DNA of 32,305 bases from Mycobacterium sp. PS03-16 (lineage in GTDB: Bacteria > Actinomycetota > Actinomycetes > Mycobacteriales > Mycobacteriaceae), in NCBI RefSeq assembly GCF_004570325.1, contig NZ_SPQO01000046.1:1-32305 (forward strand), read 5' to 3'. The notes under the pieces were generated by a model that did not search any database, was not told the origin of the DNA, and saw only the letters and a program-made list of their open reading frames with translations. This document shows, in pieces, positions 15,329-23,333 of this stretch (within the stretch, counting starts at the first letter, position 1; each line of letters opens with the position of its first letter). Both the position numbers and the translations under genes were made by a program.

Positions 15329-15372
15329 TTCGGTGTAGTCGGTCGCGTCCGGCGGCGACCGACCACACCGAA
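15329..15372. terminator. bidirectional intrinsic-type hairpin between argA and ftsK
   Basis: The arms 15329-15346 (TTCGGTGTAGTCGGTCGC) and 15355-15372 pair at 17 of 18 positions around an 8-base loop. They fill almost the whole gap between the two convergent stops. The outer ends give TT...AA tracts on both strands, but no long U-run. Confidence 0.8.
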
Positions 15373-15373
15373 A

Positions 15374-17971
15374 TCACTCGTCGTCAACGCTGCCGACGGC
15401 GTCCGACCCGCCGCGGATCAGCGCCAGGGTGCCCGCCAGCTCGTCGGGTTTGACGAGCACCTCGCGCGCCTTGGAGCCCTCCGACGGGCCGACGATGCCG
15501 CGGGTCTCCATCAGGTCCATCAGCCGGCCGGCCTTGGCGAAGCCGACGCGCAGCTTGCGCTGCAGCATCGACGTCGAACCGAACTGACTCGACACGACGA
15601 GTTCCACGGCCTGCAGGAACACGTCCATATCGTCGCCGATGTCGGGGTCGACATCCTTGCGCTCCCCGGCCTTGACCGCCGTCACGCCCTCGGTGTACTC
15701 GGGTTCGGCCTGTTCCTTGGTGGCGGTGACGACGGCGTGGATCTCCTCGTCGGTGATGAACGCGCCCTGCAGCCGGATCGGCTTGTTGGCGCCCATCGGC
15801 AGGAACAGCCCGTCGCCCATGCCGATGAGCTTCTCGGCGCCCTGCTGGTCGAGGATCACCCGGCTGTCGGTCAGCGACGACGTCGCGAACGCCAGCCGCG
15901 ACGGCACGTTGGTCTTGATCAGGCCGGTGACCACGTCCACCGAGGGCCGCTGGGTGGCCAGCACCAGGTGGATGCCGGCGGCGCGCGCCTTCTGGGTGAT
16001 GCGCACGATCGCGTCCTCGACGTCGCGGGGCGCGGTCATCATCAGGTCGGCGAGCTCGTCGACGATCGCCAGGATGTAGGGGTAGGGCTTGTACTCGCGC
16101 TGACTGCCCAGCGGCGCGGTGATCTCGCCGGAACGCACCTTCTCGTTGAACACGTCGATGTGACGCACCCGCGAGGCCTGCATGTCCTGGTAGCGCTGCT
16201 CCATCTCCTCGACCAGCCAGGCCAGCGCCGCGGCGGCCTTCTTGGGTTCGGTGATGATCGGCGTGATGAGGTGCGGAATGCCTTCGTACGGCGTGAGTTC
16301 CACCATCTTCGGGTCGATCAGGATCATCCTGACCTCGTCGGGGGTGGCCCGCGCCAGCAGCGACACCAGCATCGAGTTGACGAAGCTCGACTTACCCGAA
16401 CCGGTCGAGCCGGCCACGAGCAGGTGCGGCATCTTGGCCAGGTTGGCCGAGATCATCTCACCCTCGATGTCCTTGCCCAGCCCGATCACCAGCGGATGGT
16501 GGTCGCGGCGGGTCTTGGGATCGGTGAGGACGTCGGCCAGCCGCACCATCTCCCGGTCGGTGTTGGGCACCTCGATGCCGACGGCCGACTTGCCGGGGAT
16601 CGGCGCCAGCATGCGCACGCTCTCGGTCGCGACCGCGTAGGCGATGTTGCGGTGCAGCGCGGTGATCTTCTCGACCTTCACACCCGGGCCGAGCTCGACT
16701 TCGTAGCGGGTGACGGTGGGGCCGCGGGTGCAGCCCGTGACTGCCGCGTCGACCTTGAACTGCTGCAGCACTTCCGAGATCGCGTCGATCATCCGGTCGT
16801 TGGCCGAGCTGCGCAGCTTCGGCGGGTCACCGGCGATCAGCAGATCCAGCGACGGCAGCGTGTACGGGCCCTCGACCACCCGGTCCAGCGACAGAGTGTC
16901 TCCGGTGCCCTCGGCGGCCGGCCGTGACTCGGATGCCGACGGTTTCTTCCGCCGCGGCTTCGGCTCGGCGGCCGGCGCCGGTGCGGGGGCGGCGGTGAGC
17001 TCCGGGACGGTGGGTGCCTCGTCGGCGTCCGGCGGGTCGAGCGGGTAGTTGTCCATCGGCGACCCGGTCGGCCACATCTGCTCGTCGCGCGCGGCGCCCG
17101 GATCGTCGTAGTAGCCGTCGGAGAAGTCGTCCGAGGCGCGGCGGCGGTCCGTGCCGCCGCCCCGGTCGTCGTCGTACTCTCCATCGTCGTCGTAGCCGTC
17201 GTCGTAGCCGTCGTAGTCGTCGTAGCCGTCGTCGGCGTAGCCGCGGGTGCCGAACATCGCCCGCACGGTGTCGGGCACCTCGCGGATGGTGGTGCCGGTG
17301 ATCAGCAGGACACCGAAGAGCACACCGAGGAACAACAACGGCGCGGCGATCCAGGCGGTCAGGCCGTCGGCGAGCGGACCGCCGATCGCGAAGCCGACGA
17401 ATCCGGCGGCGTCCTGCCGCTCGCCCGGCGCCTCGGGTGATCCCGACCACAGGTGGTAGAGACCCAGCGCGGGCAGGGTGATCATCGCGGTGCCCAACAC
17501 CAGTCGGGGCCTGGCTTCGGGGTCGGGTTCGCTGCGCATCAGCACGACGGCGATCGCGGCCAGCGCCAACGGCACCAGCAGCACGGCATCGCCGACCAGC
17601 GCCCGCAGCATGGTGTCGATCCACTCCCCGACGGGGCGGGCGGCGCCGAACCACGAGCCGGCCGCGACCACCACGCCGATCGCCAGGAGCGCGAGCGCGA
17701 TGCCGTCGCGCCGGTGTCCCGGTTCGATCTCGCGGGCCCGGCCCACCGATCGCGCGGTGGAACCTGCGCCCTTGGCGAGCATGAGCCAGCCCGCCCGGGC
17801 GCCGCGGCCGACGGCCGCGCCGGCGGAGGCGACCGGCGACGGTCCGCGACGCGGCGCGGGCTTGCGCCGGGGCGCGGCCTTCGGGGACCGGCCGCTGCGC
17901 GTCCCGGTCCGAGGCGTGGCCTTTGACCTGCTCGAACGGGTGCCGGAGCGGGCGACGGTCTTACCTGCCAT
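15374..17971 (-). CDS. ftsK: DNA translocase FtsK
   Basis: This 865-residue divisome ATPase pumps chromosomal DNA through the septum and coordinates division with dimer resolution. The start is the ATG at 17971 (MAGKTVARSG), with TAGGCT seven bases upstream. The N-terminus is basic; four transmembrane segments lie near residues 90-110, 125-145, 157-175 and 193-225. An acidic Asp/Tyr/Gly-rich repeat (245-269) and a Pro/Ala linker follow. The motor shows Walker A GSTGSGKS (521-528) and Walker B YILAIVDELADL (632-643), and the gamma winged helix lies near 785-850 (SSQFGSTSMLQRKLRVGFAKAG in part). It converges on argA and diverges from the ABM-fold gene. Confidence 0.96.
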   Translation of the reverse strand: MAGKTVARSGTRSSRSKATPRTGTRSGRSPKAAPRRKPAPRRGPSPVASAGAAVGRGARAGWLMLAKGAGSTARSVGRAREIEPGHRRDGIALALLAIGVVVAAGSWFGAARPVGEWIDTMLRALVGDAVLLVPLALAAIAVVLMRSEPDPEARPRLVLGTAMITLPALGLYHLWSGSPEAPGERQDAAGFVGFAIGGPLADGLTAWIAAPLLFLGVLFGVLLITGTTIREVPDTVRAMFGTRGYADDGYDDYDGYDDGYDDDGEYDDDRGGGTDRRRASDDFSDGYYDDPGAARDEQMWPTGSPMDNYPLDPPDADEAPTVPELTAAPAPAPAAEPKPRRKKPSASESRPAAEGTGDTLSLDRVVEGPYTLPSLDLLIAGDPPKLRSSANDRMIDAISEVLQQFKVDAAVTGCTRGPTVTRYEVELGPGVKVEKITALHRNIAYAVATESVRMLAPIPGKSAVGIEVPNTDREMVRLADVLTDPKTRRDHHPLVIGLGKDIEGEMISANLAKMPHLLVAGSTGSGKSSFVNSMLVSLLARATPDEVRMILIDPKMVELTPYEGIPHLITPIITEPKKAAAALAWLVEEMEQRYQDMQASRVRHIDVFNEKVRSGEITAPLGSQREYKPYPYILAIVDELADLMMTAPRDVEDAIVRITQKARAAGIHLVLATQRPSVDVVTGLIKTNVPSRLAFATSSLTDSRVILDQQGAEKLIGMGDGLFLPMGANKPIRLQGAFITDEEIHAVVTATKEQAEPEYTEGVTAVKAGERKDVDPDIGDDMDVFLQAVELVVSSQFGSTSMLQRKLRVGFAKAGRLMDLMETRGIVGPSEGSKAREVLVKPDELAGTLALIRGGSDAVGSVDDE
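17165..17233 (-). repeat. Asp/Gly/Tyr-coding low-complexity repeat in ftsK
   Basis: Reiterated GAC GAC, GGC TAC GAC and GAC GAC TAC codons encode an acidic DDGYDDYDGYDDGYDDD-type linker after the membrane domain. The tract is prone to length change by slippage and is cytoplasmic by topology. Confidence 0.75.
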
Positions 17972-17978
17972 GCGTCCC

Positions 17979-17984
17979 AGCCTA
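17979..17984 (-). promoter_or_regulatory. -10 hexamer for ftsK
   Basis: TAGGCT on the minus strand ends seven bases before the ATG at 17971, consistent with a leaderless start. Confidence 0.4.
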
Positions 17985-18117
17985 GTCGCACCCGCCCCAG
18001 AATCACCATCTGCCACACGGGTCACAGATTGGTTGCGGCTCGGTCTCCGGGCGGTGGCGCGTGCGTAAAGTGGACACCTGTCTGATCGAGGCCCACTCAG
18101 CGAGGAGTCCATCGCCC

Positions 18118-18435
18118 ATGCCCGTGACCGTTGTCGCCACCCTGAAGGTCAAGCCCGAGTCCGTCGACTCCGTGCGCGACATCCTGACCAGGACCATCAC
18201 CGCGGTGCACGACGAGCCGGGATGCGACCTGTACTCGCTGCACGAGGTCGACGGCGGCACGTTCATCTTCGTCGAGCAGTGGGCCGACGGCGACGCGCTG
18301 GCCACCCACGGCGGCGCGCCGGCCGTCACGCAGATGTTCGCCGACATCGGTGAGCACCTCGCCGACGCACCCGACATCAAGGTGGCCCGGCCGGTCGTGG
18401 CCGGCGACGCCGCCAAGGGCGCGCTGCGGCCCTGA
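18118..18435 (+). CDS. ABM-fold (antibiotic biosynthesis monooxygenase) protein (Rv2749-like)
   Basis: This 105-residue protein has the dimeric alpha+beta ABM fold: first strand VTVVATLKVKPESVDSVRDIL, then EPGCDLYSLHEVDGGTFIFVEQWADGDAL, and HGGAPAVTQMFADIG before the last strand. The pattern is that of YgiN/quinol-monooxygenase-like and heme-independent ABM proteins; no heme or flavin ligand can be assigned. I chose the ATG at 18118, with GAGGAG ten bases before it, over a GTG at 18061. A TAAAGT hexamer at 18066-18071 could be its -10. The SDR gene follows 20 bases later, so the two likely form an operon and may act on the same substrate. Confidence 0.85.
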   Translation: MPVTVVATLKVKPESVDSVRDILTRTITAVHDEPGCDLYSLHEVDGGTFIFVEQWADGDALATHGGAPAVTQMFADIGEHLADAPDIKVARPVVAGDAAKGALRP

Positions 18436-18455
18436 TCGACGCCGGAGCCGCAACC

Positions 18456-19286
18456 ATGACCGGTGCCGACGCCCCGCTGGCGGGCCGGGTCGCGTTCATC
18501 ACCGGCGCCGCCCGCGGCCAGGGGCGCGCCCATGCCCTGCGGTTGGCCTCGGAGGGGGCCGACATCATCGCGGTCGATCTGTGCGACCAGATCACGTCGG
18601 TCCCCTATCCGCTCGCCACCCCGGACGACCTGGCCGCCACCGTGAAACTGGTGGAAGACACCGGCGCCCGCATCGTGGCCGCCCAGGCCGACGTGCGCGA
18701 CCGGGCCGCGCTCAAGAACGCACTGCGATCGGGTGTGGAGGCCCTCGGTGGCCGGCTCGACATCGTCGTCGCCAACGCCGGCATCGCGCCGATGGCCGGT
18801 GAGGACGCCTGGCAGGACGTCATCGACGTCAACCTCACCGGCGTGTTCCACACCGTCGACGTCGCGATGCGCCCGATGATCAAGGCGGGCAACGGCGGCT
18901 CGATCGTGCTGACCAGTTCGGTGGCCGGGCTGGTCGGGCTGGCCTCGCCGATGGCCGGCTCCATCGGATACGCGGCGGCCAAGCACGGGATCGTGGGCAT
19001 CATGCGGGTGTACGCCAACATCCTCGCCCCGCACCGCATCCGGGTGAACTCCGTACACCCGGCGGGGGTCAACACCCCGATGATCGACAACGAGTTCACC
19101 CGCAGCTGGCTCGAGGGCCTGGCCCAGCAGAATCCGGGTGGGCCTGACATGAGCAACGCGCTGCCGGTGCAGACCCTCGACGCCGAGGACATCGCCGCCG
19201 CGGTCGCCTTCCTGGCCTCCGACGAGTCCCGCTACATCACCGGCGTGACGCTGCCCGTGGACGCCGGCTACGTGAACAAGCGCTGA
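18456..19286 (+). CDS. mycofactocin-type short-chain dehydrogenase (Rv2750-like)
   Basis: This 276-residue Rossmann-fold oxidoreductase has the NAD-binding motif TGAARGQG (16-23), the NAG motif (107-109), and the catalytic set Asn126, Ser155, Tyr172 and Lys176 (YAAAK). After the second beta strand (AVDLC) it carries the ~20-residue insertion (DQITSVPYPLATPDDLAAT) characteristic of SDRs with non-exchangeable NAD that need mycofactocin as electron carrier. Substrate is probably an alcohol or carveol-like compound (family inference). It follows the ABM-fold gene in a two-gene unit. Confidence 0.88.
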   Translation: MTGADAPLAGRVAFITGAARGQGRAHALRLASEGADIIAVDLCDQITSVPYPLATPDDLAATVKLVEDTGARIVAAQADVRDRAALKNALRSGVEALGGRLDIVVANAGIAPMAGEDAWQDVIDVNLTGVFHTVDVAMRPMIKAGNGGSIVLTSSVAGLVGLASPMAGSIGYAAAKHGIVGIMRVYANILAPHRIRVNSVHPAGVNTPMIDNEFTRSWLEGLAQQNPGGPDMSNALPVQTLDAEDIAAAVAFLASDESRYITGVTLPVDAGYVNKR

Positions 19287-19299
19287 CCGACGAGCCGGA

Positions 19300-19363
19300 G
19301 ATGAGAACCTTCTCATCCCGGGCTCACCGCGGGTCCATCCCGGCGCCACACGCTGGTTCTCAT
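19300..19363. promoter_or_regulatory. TTCTCAT repeats, candidate response-regulator site
   Basis: GATGAGAA-CC-TTCTCATC (19300-19317) is a perfect inverted repeat. A third copy, GGTTCTCAT at 19355-19363, is the exact reverse complement of ATGAGAACC at 19301-19309 and runs into the ATG of the small acidic protein. The layout before a two-component operon suggests binding by its own OmpR-type regulator. Confidence 0.5.
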
Positions 19364-19718
19364 GCGTGCCGCCCTGATCGTCTTCGCCGTGCTCGCGACC
19401 GCCGGCGGTGTCGGCGCCGCGACCATGGCGCTGTTGCCGACGTCCGACTCCGCGCCGCTGCAGCCGATCACGGTGCAGACCCCGGCGCTGAGCCCACCCG
19501 CGCCCAACGCACCGCCGGCCGACCCCGCTCCGCCGGCCCGGATGGGACCGCCCTCCCCCGCGCCGGCCGCGCCGCCGACCCCGGCGCGCCAGACCCCGCA
19601 ACCCAAGGACGTGCCCGCCCCGCCGCCGCCGGTCACCTGGACCGACGACGACGGGGACGACGGCGGCGACGACGACTGGGAGGACGGCGACGACGGTGAC
19701 GACGGCGGGGATGACTGA
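19362..19718 (+). CDS. small exported Pro-rich, Asp-rich protein
   Basis: This 118-residue protein begins with a hydrophobic signal or anchor (MRAALIVFAVLATAGGVGAA, residues 1-20). A long Pro/Ala-rich segment (about 36-90) follows, and the tail is strongly acidic, made of Asp and Gly with two Trp (TWTDDDGDDGGDDDWEDGD). No enzyme domain is present. The tail could bind divalent cations or basic surfaces outside the membrane (inference). It stands 76 bases before a sensor kinase, suggesting it is a ligand, sensor partner or target of that system. There is no good ribosome-binding site before the ATG. I recognise no named family; similar small secreted hydrophilic proteins occur beside two-component genes in actinobacteria. 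Confidence 0.75.
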   Translation: MRAALIVFAVLATAGGVGAATMALLPTSDSAPLQPITVQTPALSPPAPNAPPADPAPPARMGPPSPAPAAPPTPARQTPQPKDVPAPPPPVTWTDDDGDDGGDDDWEDGDDGDDGGDD

Positions 19719-19794
19719 GATCGCATCCGTGCTGACCCGCGGCGGCGGACCCGCCGGGCAGGATGGTCGGCACGCCGCACCCCCGGAGACCGTC

Positions 19795-21282
19795 ATGACC
19801 CATCCCGCGCCGCCGGCGCCGCCGACCACCTCCCGGTGGCGACGTCTGCTGCCGTCGACCGCTCGCACCCGCATCATCGGCTGGATGCTGCTGCTGGTGC
19901 TCGCCGCGCTCGGCGTGGTGACGTTCGTGACGTGGCGGCTGCTGATCTCGAGCATCAACACCCGGATGGACGAGGCGCTGCGCTTCGAGGTCGAGGAGTT
20001 CAGCGAGCTGACCGAACCCGGGGTCAACCCGCGCACGGGCGAACCGTTCGCCGGCGTGGACGAGGTGATCCGTGAGGCGATCGCCTACAACATCGCGCGT
20101 CCCAACGAGAAGTTCCTCGGTTACGTCGACGGCGAGTACCGCACCCAGAGCCGCCAGGAACCCGGCGCCCAGGAGGTGCTCGCCCGCGACCCGGACTTCG
20201 CCGCGCAGGTCGCGTCGGTGACCGCCCCGGCCTCCGGGCGCTATCAGCATCCGCAGGTCGGCGAGGTGCGGTACCTGGCCATTCCCGTCGCCCTCGACGG
20301 CGACACCGCGCGCGGTGTCATCGTCGCCGCCTACCTCGGCGACGCCGAACGCGAGGAGGCGGACACCGCGGCGCGTCTGATGCTGATCGTCGGTTCGGTG
20401 ACGACGCTCGGCGCCGCCGCCGCGGCCTGGCTCATCGCCGGCCGGATCCTGCGGCCACTGCGCGATGTCGTGGAGACCGCGCACACGATCACCGACACCG
20501 ACCTGTCGATGCGGATTCCGTCGCGCGGCGCCGCCGACCGCGACGAGCTCGACGCGGTGGTGAGCACGCTCAACGGCATGCTCGACCGGGTGGAGTCCGG
20601 GGTGGCCGCGCAGCGCCGGTTCATCGACGACGCCGGCCACGAACTGCGCACCCCGATCACGATCGTGCGCGGCCACCTCGAAGTGGTCGACGCGGCCGAT
20701 CCGGCGGACGTGCGCTCGACGGTGGCCCTGGTCGACGACGAACTCGAGCGGATGAACCGGATGGTCTCGGACCTACTGCTGCTCGCGCACTCCGAGCAGC
20801 CCACGTTCCTGCACACCGACCTGGTCGACGTGGCAGCCCTCACCGAGGAGGTGTTCGAGAAACTGACCAGACTGGGTGATCGGCACTTCGTGCTCGAAAC
20901 GGCCGCGCCGGTCAATGCGGTGCTCGACCCGCAGCGCATCACCCAGGCGCTGGTGGCGCTCGCCGACAACGCGTGCCGCTTCACCGAACCGGGTGACCGT
21001 ATCGGCGTCGGCTCGCAGCTGTCCGGCGGCTGGTTGCGATTCTGGGTGGCCGACAGCGGGCCGGGGGTCAGTGACGCCGACCGCGCCCACATCTTCGAGA
21101 GGTTCGCCCGCGGCGATCAGCGCGGCCCGTCCTCCGACGGCGCCGGGCTGGGCCTGTCCATCGTGCGGGCGATCGCGGTGGCGCACGGCGGCGAGGTACT
21201 GCTCGACAGCATGCCCGGACGCGGTGCGACGTTCACCGTTCTGATCCCGGGACACCTGGAGGCGCGATGGCCCGAATCCTGA
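19795..21282 (+). CDS. two-component sensor histidine kinase
   Basis: This 495-residue kinase starts at the ATG at 19795 with GGAGA upstream. TM1 is at ~27-50 and TM2 at ~194-216, enclosing an extracytoplasmic domain of about 145 residues without a motif I recognise. A HAMP domain follows, then the H-box FIDDAGHELRTP with phospho-acceptor His282. The ATPase has the N box ALADNACRF, G1 DSGPGVSD and G2 GAGLGLSIV. It overlaps the response-regulator gene by 16 bases. The overall architecture is that of MprB/CutS-like actinobacterial kinases, but the signal is unknown; the adjacent acidic exported protein is the obvious candidate partner. Confidence 0.92.
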   Translation: MTHPAPPAPPTTSRWRRLLPSTARTRIIGWMLLLVLAALGVVTFVTWRLLISSINTRMDEALRFEVEEFSELTEPGVNPRTGEPFAGVDEVIREAIAYNIARPNEKFLGYVDGEYRTQSRQEPGAQEVLARDPDFAAQVASVTAPASGRYQHPQVGEVRYLAIPVALDGDTARGVIVAAYLGDAEREEADTAARLMLIVGSVTTLGAAAAAWLIAGRILRPLRDVVETAHTITDTDLSMRIPSRGAADRDELDAVVSTLNGMLDRVESGVAAQRRFIDDAGHELRTPITIVRGHLEVVDAADPADVRSTVALVDDELERMNRMVSDLLLLAHSEQPTFLHTDLVDVAALTEEVFEKLTRLGDRHFVLETAAPVNAVLDPQRITQALVALADNACRFTEPGDRIGVGSQLSGGWLRFWVADSGPGVSDADRAHIFERFARGDQRGPSSDGAGLGLSIVRAIAVAHGGEVLLDSMPGRGATFTVLIPGHLEARWPES

Positions 21283-21929
21283 TCGCCGAGGACGAACCCC
21301 GCATCGCGTCGTTCGTACAGAAGGGGCTGTCCGCCAACGGATTCACCGTGACCGTGGTCGGCGACGGCCCGTCCGCCTACGACTACGCGACGACCGGCGG
21401 CTTCGACCTGATGGTGCTCGACATCGGCCTGCCCGGAATGGACGGGTTCGCGGTGCTGAGCAAGCTGCGCGCCGAACGCAACACGATCCCGGTGATCGTG
21501 CTGACCGCCCGCACCAGCGTGCAGGACACCGTCGCCGGCCTCGAGGGCGGCGCCGACGACTACATGCCCAAACCGTTCCGGTTCGAGGAACTGCTCGCGC
21601 GGGTCCGGCTGCGGCTGACCTCGGAGCGCGCCACGGAGCTGACCGTGCTGTCCTACGGCGGGCTGCGCCTGGACCTGCGGACGCGGCGGGCCGATGTGGA
21701 CGGCCGGACCGTGGATCTATCGGCGCGGGAGTTCGCGCTGGCCGAGACCTTCCTGCGCCACCCCGGCCAGGTCCTGTCCCGCGAGCAGCTGCTCAGCCAC
21801 GTGTGGGGGTACGACTACGACCCCGGCTCCAACGTCGTCGACGTCTACGTGCGGTATCTGCGGCGCAAGCTGGGCGCCGAACGGTTCGTCACGCTGCGCG
21901 GGATGGGATACCGCCTCGACGCCGTGTGA
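21267..21929 (+). CDS. OmpR/PhoB-family response regulator
   Basis: This 220-residue regulator has a receiver domain with the acidic pocket AEDEP (8-12), phospho-acceptor Asp52 in LDIGLPGMDG, Thr80 and Lys102 (MPKPF). The C-terminal winged-helix domain (~128-220) includes LSAREFALAETFLRHPGQVLS, the recognition helix region SNVVDVYVRYLRRKLG and the wing LRGMGYRLDAV. It is translated with the kinase (16-base overlap) and is probably phosphorylated by it. Candidate binding sites are the TTCTCAT repeats at 19300-19363. Confidence 0.93.
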   Translation: MARILIAEDEPRIASFVQKGLSANGFTVTVVGDGPSAYDYATTGGFDLMVLDIGLPGMDGFAVLSKLRAERNTIPVIVLTARTSVQDTVAGLEGGADDYMPKPFRFEELLARVRLRLTSERATELTVLSYGGLRLDLRTRRADVDGRTVDLSAREFALAETFLRHPGQVLSREQLLSHVWGYDYDPGSNVVDVYVRYLRRKLGAERFVTLRGMGYRLDAV

Positions 21930-21990
21930 GCGGCTTGGTCAAACCGGACGACGGTGGCCGCCGACCGGTTACGGTCGGGCATACCCCACC

Positions 21991-22070
21991 GGAAGGGGCA
22001 CCCTGTGCAGGCGCAACGAGAAGATTCGGCGACCCGGCGATGCTCACGCTGGCGGAGTTCTCGCGCCTGA
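21991..22070 (+). promoter_or_regulatory. short upstream ORF with strong RBS overlapping the luxR-type start
   Basis: GGAAGGGG (21991-21998) stands six bases before a GTG at 22005, which opens a 21-codon frame ending with TGA at 22068-22070. This frame overlaps the ATG at 22040 in another register. A TACGGT hexamer at 21970-21975 could be the -10. It is either a translated leader or a sign that the true start is 22005 with an indel. Confidence 0.4.
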
Positions 22071-23137
22071 CCGCGGGGATCTACGCGGCCGCGACCTCTC
22101 CCCACCGCTGGGAGAGCGCGATCCGCGACATCGCCGACACGCTCGGCGGCAACGGCGGCGCCCTGCTGACCACCGCATCCGCCCCGATCTGGTCGATCGA
22201 CGACACCACGCTCCCCGACGCGGCGCGGCGTAGCTACACCGAGCACTTCGCCCGCCTCGACCGGCCCCTGGCGGATCTGCGTGGCGGGCCGGTCGGCGCG
22301 GTGCGCACCGGTGCCGAACTGTTGGTCCCGCACCGTCATTCGGAGTTCTACGCCGACTGGCTGCATCCCAACGACATCGAGGACGGCCTGTTCGTCCGGC
22401 TCGGTGACGGTGCGGTCTGCGCCTGCTTCGTCGTGCACACCGGGTCCCGGGACGGCACATTCGCGACCGCCGAACGCGTCGAGGTGTTCGCAGAACTGAT
22501 CGGCCACCTGCAGCAGGCCCTGCGGGTGGCGCATGACCTGCGCAGCACCGACCGCCACGACGCGATGCTCAGCAGCACGCTCGACACCATCCGCCACGCC
22601 ATGGTGATCGTCGGCGCGGCAGGGCGCGTCATCGAGACGAACGCGGCGGCCGAGTGCGTCCTCTCGCACGGCGACGGTCTGACGCTGCGCGACGGACGAC
22701 TGGAGGCCGCTGACCGGCGCACACAGCGCGAACTGGAGTACGCGTTGCACGCCGCGCTGGCCGGCCGGGCCGGATCGCGCTCCGGGCACAGCTTCACCTG
22801 CCCGCGACCATCGGGCAGGCGCGCGTTCGTGATTCACGTCGTCCCGCTGCAACCCGGCGACGACCATCCGACCCGGGCCGCCGCCCTGCTCGTCGTCGTC
22901 GACACCACCGGTGACGCGCTGCCGGCCGGGGCGCTGTGGGGCCACCTCTACGGTTTCACCCGCAGCGAGACGCAGGTGGCGGAGCGCATCGTGCGCGGTT
23001 CGACCATCAAGGAGATCGCCGACGAGCTGTCGGTGTCACTGCAGACGGTGCGGACCCACCTGCAGCACATCTTCGACAAGACCGGCACGCACCGTCAGGC
23101 CGAACTGATGCGCCTGCTGCTGCGCTCCAGCCCGTGA
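22040..23137 (+). CDS. LuxR-family transcriptional regulator with PAS-like sensor region
   Basis: This 365-residue protein ends in a clear LuxR/GerE helix-turn-helix (~303-360): GFTRSETQVAERIVRGSTIKE, then DELSVSLQTVRTHLQHIFDKT. The central part (~180-290) looks like a PAS fold (MVIVGAAGRVIETNAAAECVL). The N-terminal ~170 residues are a separate helical/sensor region (SPHRWESAIRDIADTLGG). There is no phospho-acceptor receiver domain, so it is not a classical NarL response regulator. The ATG at 22040 has no ribosome-binding site of its own. It stands 110 bases after the two-component pair, and a direct link to that system is unproven. Confidence 0.85.
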   Translation: MLTLAEFSRLTAGIYAAATSPHRWESAIRDIADTLGGNGGALLTTASAPIWSIDDTTLPDAARRSYTEHFARLDRPLADLRGGPVGAVRTGAELLVPHRHSEFYADWLHPNDIEDGLFVRLGDGAVCACFVVHTGSRDGTFATAERVEVFAELIGHLQQALRVAHDLRSTDRHDAMLSSTLDTIRHAMVIVGAAGRVIETNAAAECVLSHGDGLTLRDGRLEAADRRTQRELEYALHAALAGRAGSRSGHSFTCPRPSGRRAFVIHVVPLQPGDDHPTRAAALLVVVDTTGDALPAGALWGHLYGFTRSETQVAERIVRGSTIKEIADELSVSLQTVRTHLQHIFDKTGTHRQAELMRLLLRSSP

Positions 23138-23144
23138 CCGGACC

Positions 23145-23333
23145 TCAGAGCCGGTACATCGCCCGCGACATGGCCGCCGACTCCAGGTACCTGCAGCGCG
23201 ACGGGTAGTAGTGCGAGCGGTGTTCGGGCAGCACGCGCGGCGCGTGATGGATCACCAGGACGGCCGGGCGCCGGTGCGCACGGGCCCAGTCCCACGTGAG
23301 GTGCCAAGGATGAACGAGCTGATGAGCGTGCAT
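23145..23333 (-). CDS. small His-rich hypothetical protein
   Basis: This 62-residue reading frame starts at the ATG at 23333. It has nine histidines (residues 2, 4, 8, 11, 20, 29, 30, 38, 41), three tryptophans and one Cys47 in YPSRCRYLESAAMSRAMYRL. Third codon positions are strongly G/C over most of its length, as in real genes here, and it ends seven bases before the convergent luxR-type stop. There is no signal peptide or membrane segment. I do not recognise the family with certainty; the compact, aromatic-rich sequence looks like a conserved small mycobacterial protein rather than random translation. Confidence 0.55.
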   Translation of the reverse strand: MHAHQLVHPWHLTWDWARAHRRPAVLVIHHAPRVLPEHRSHYYPSRCRYLESAAMSRAMYRL

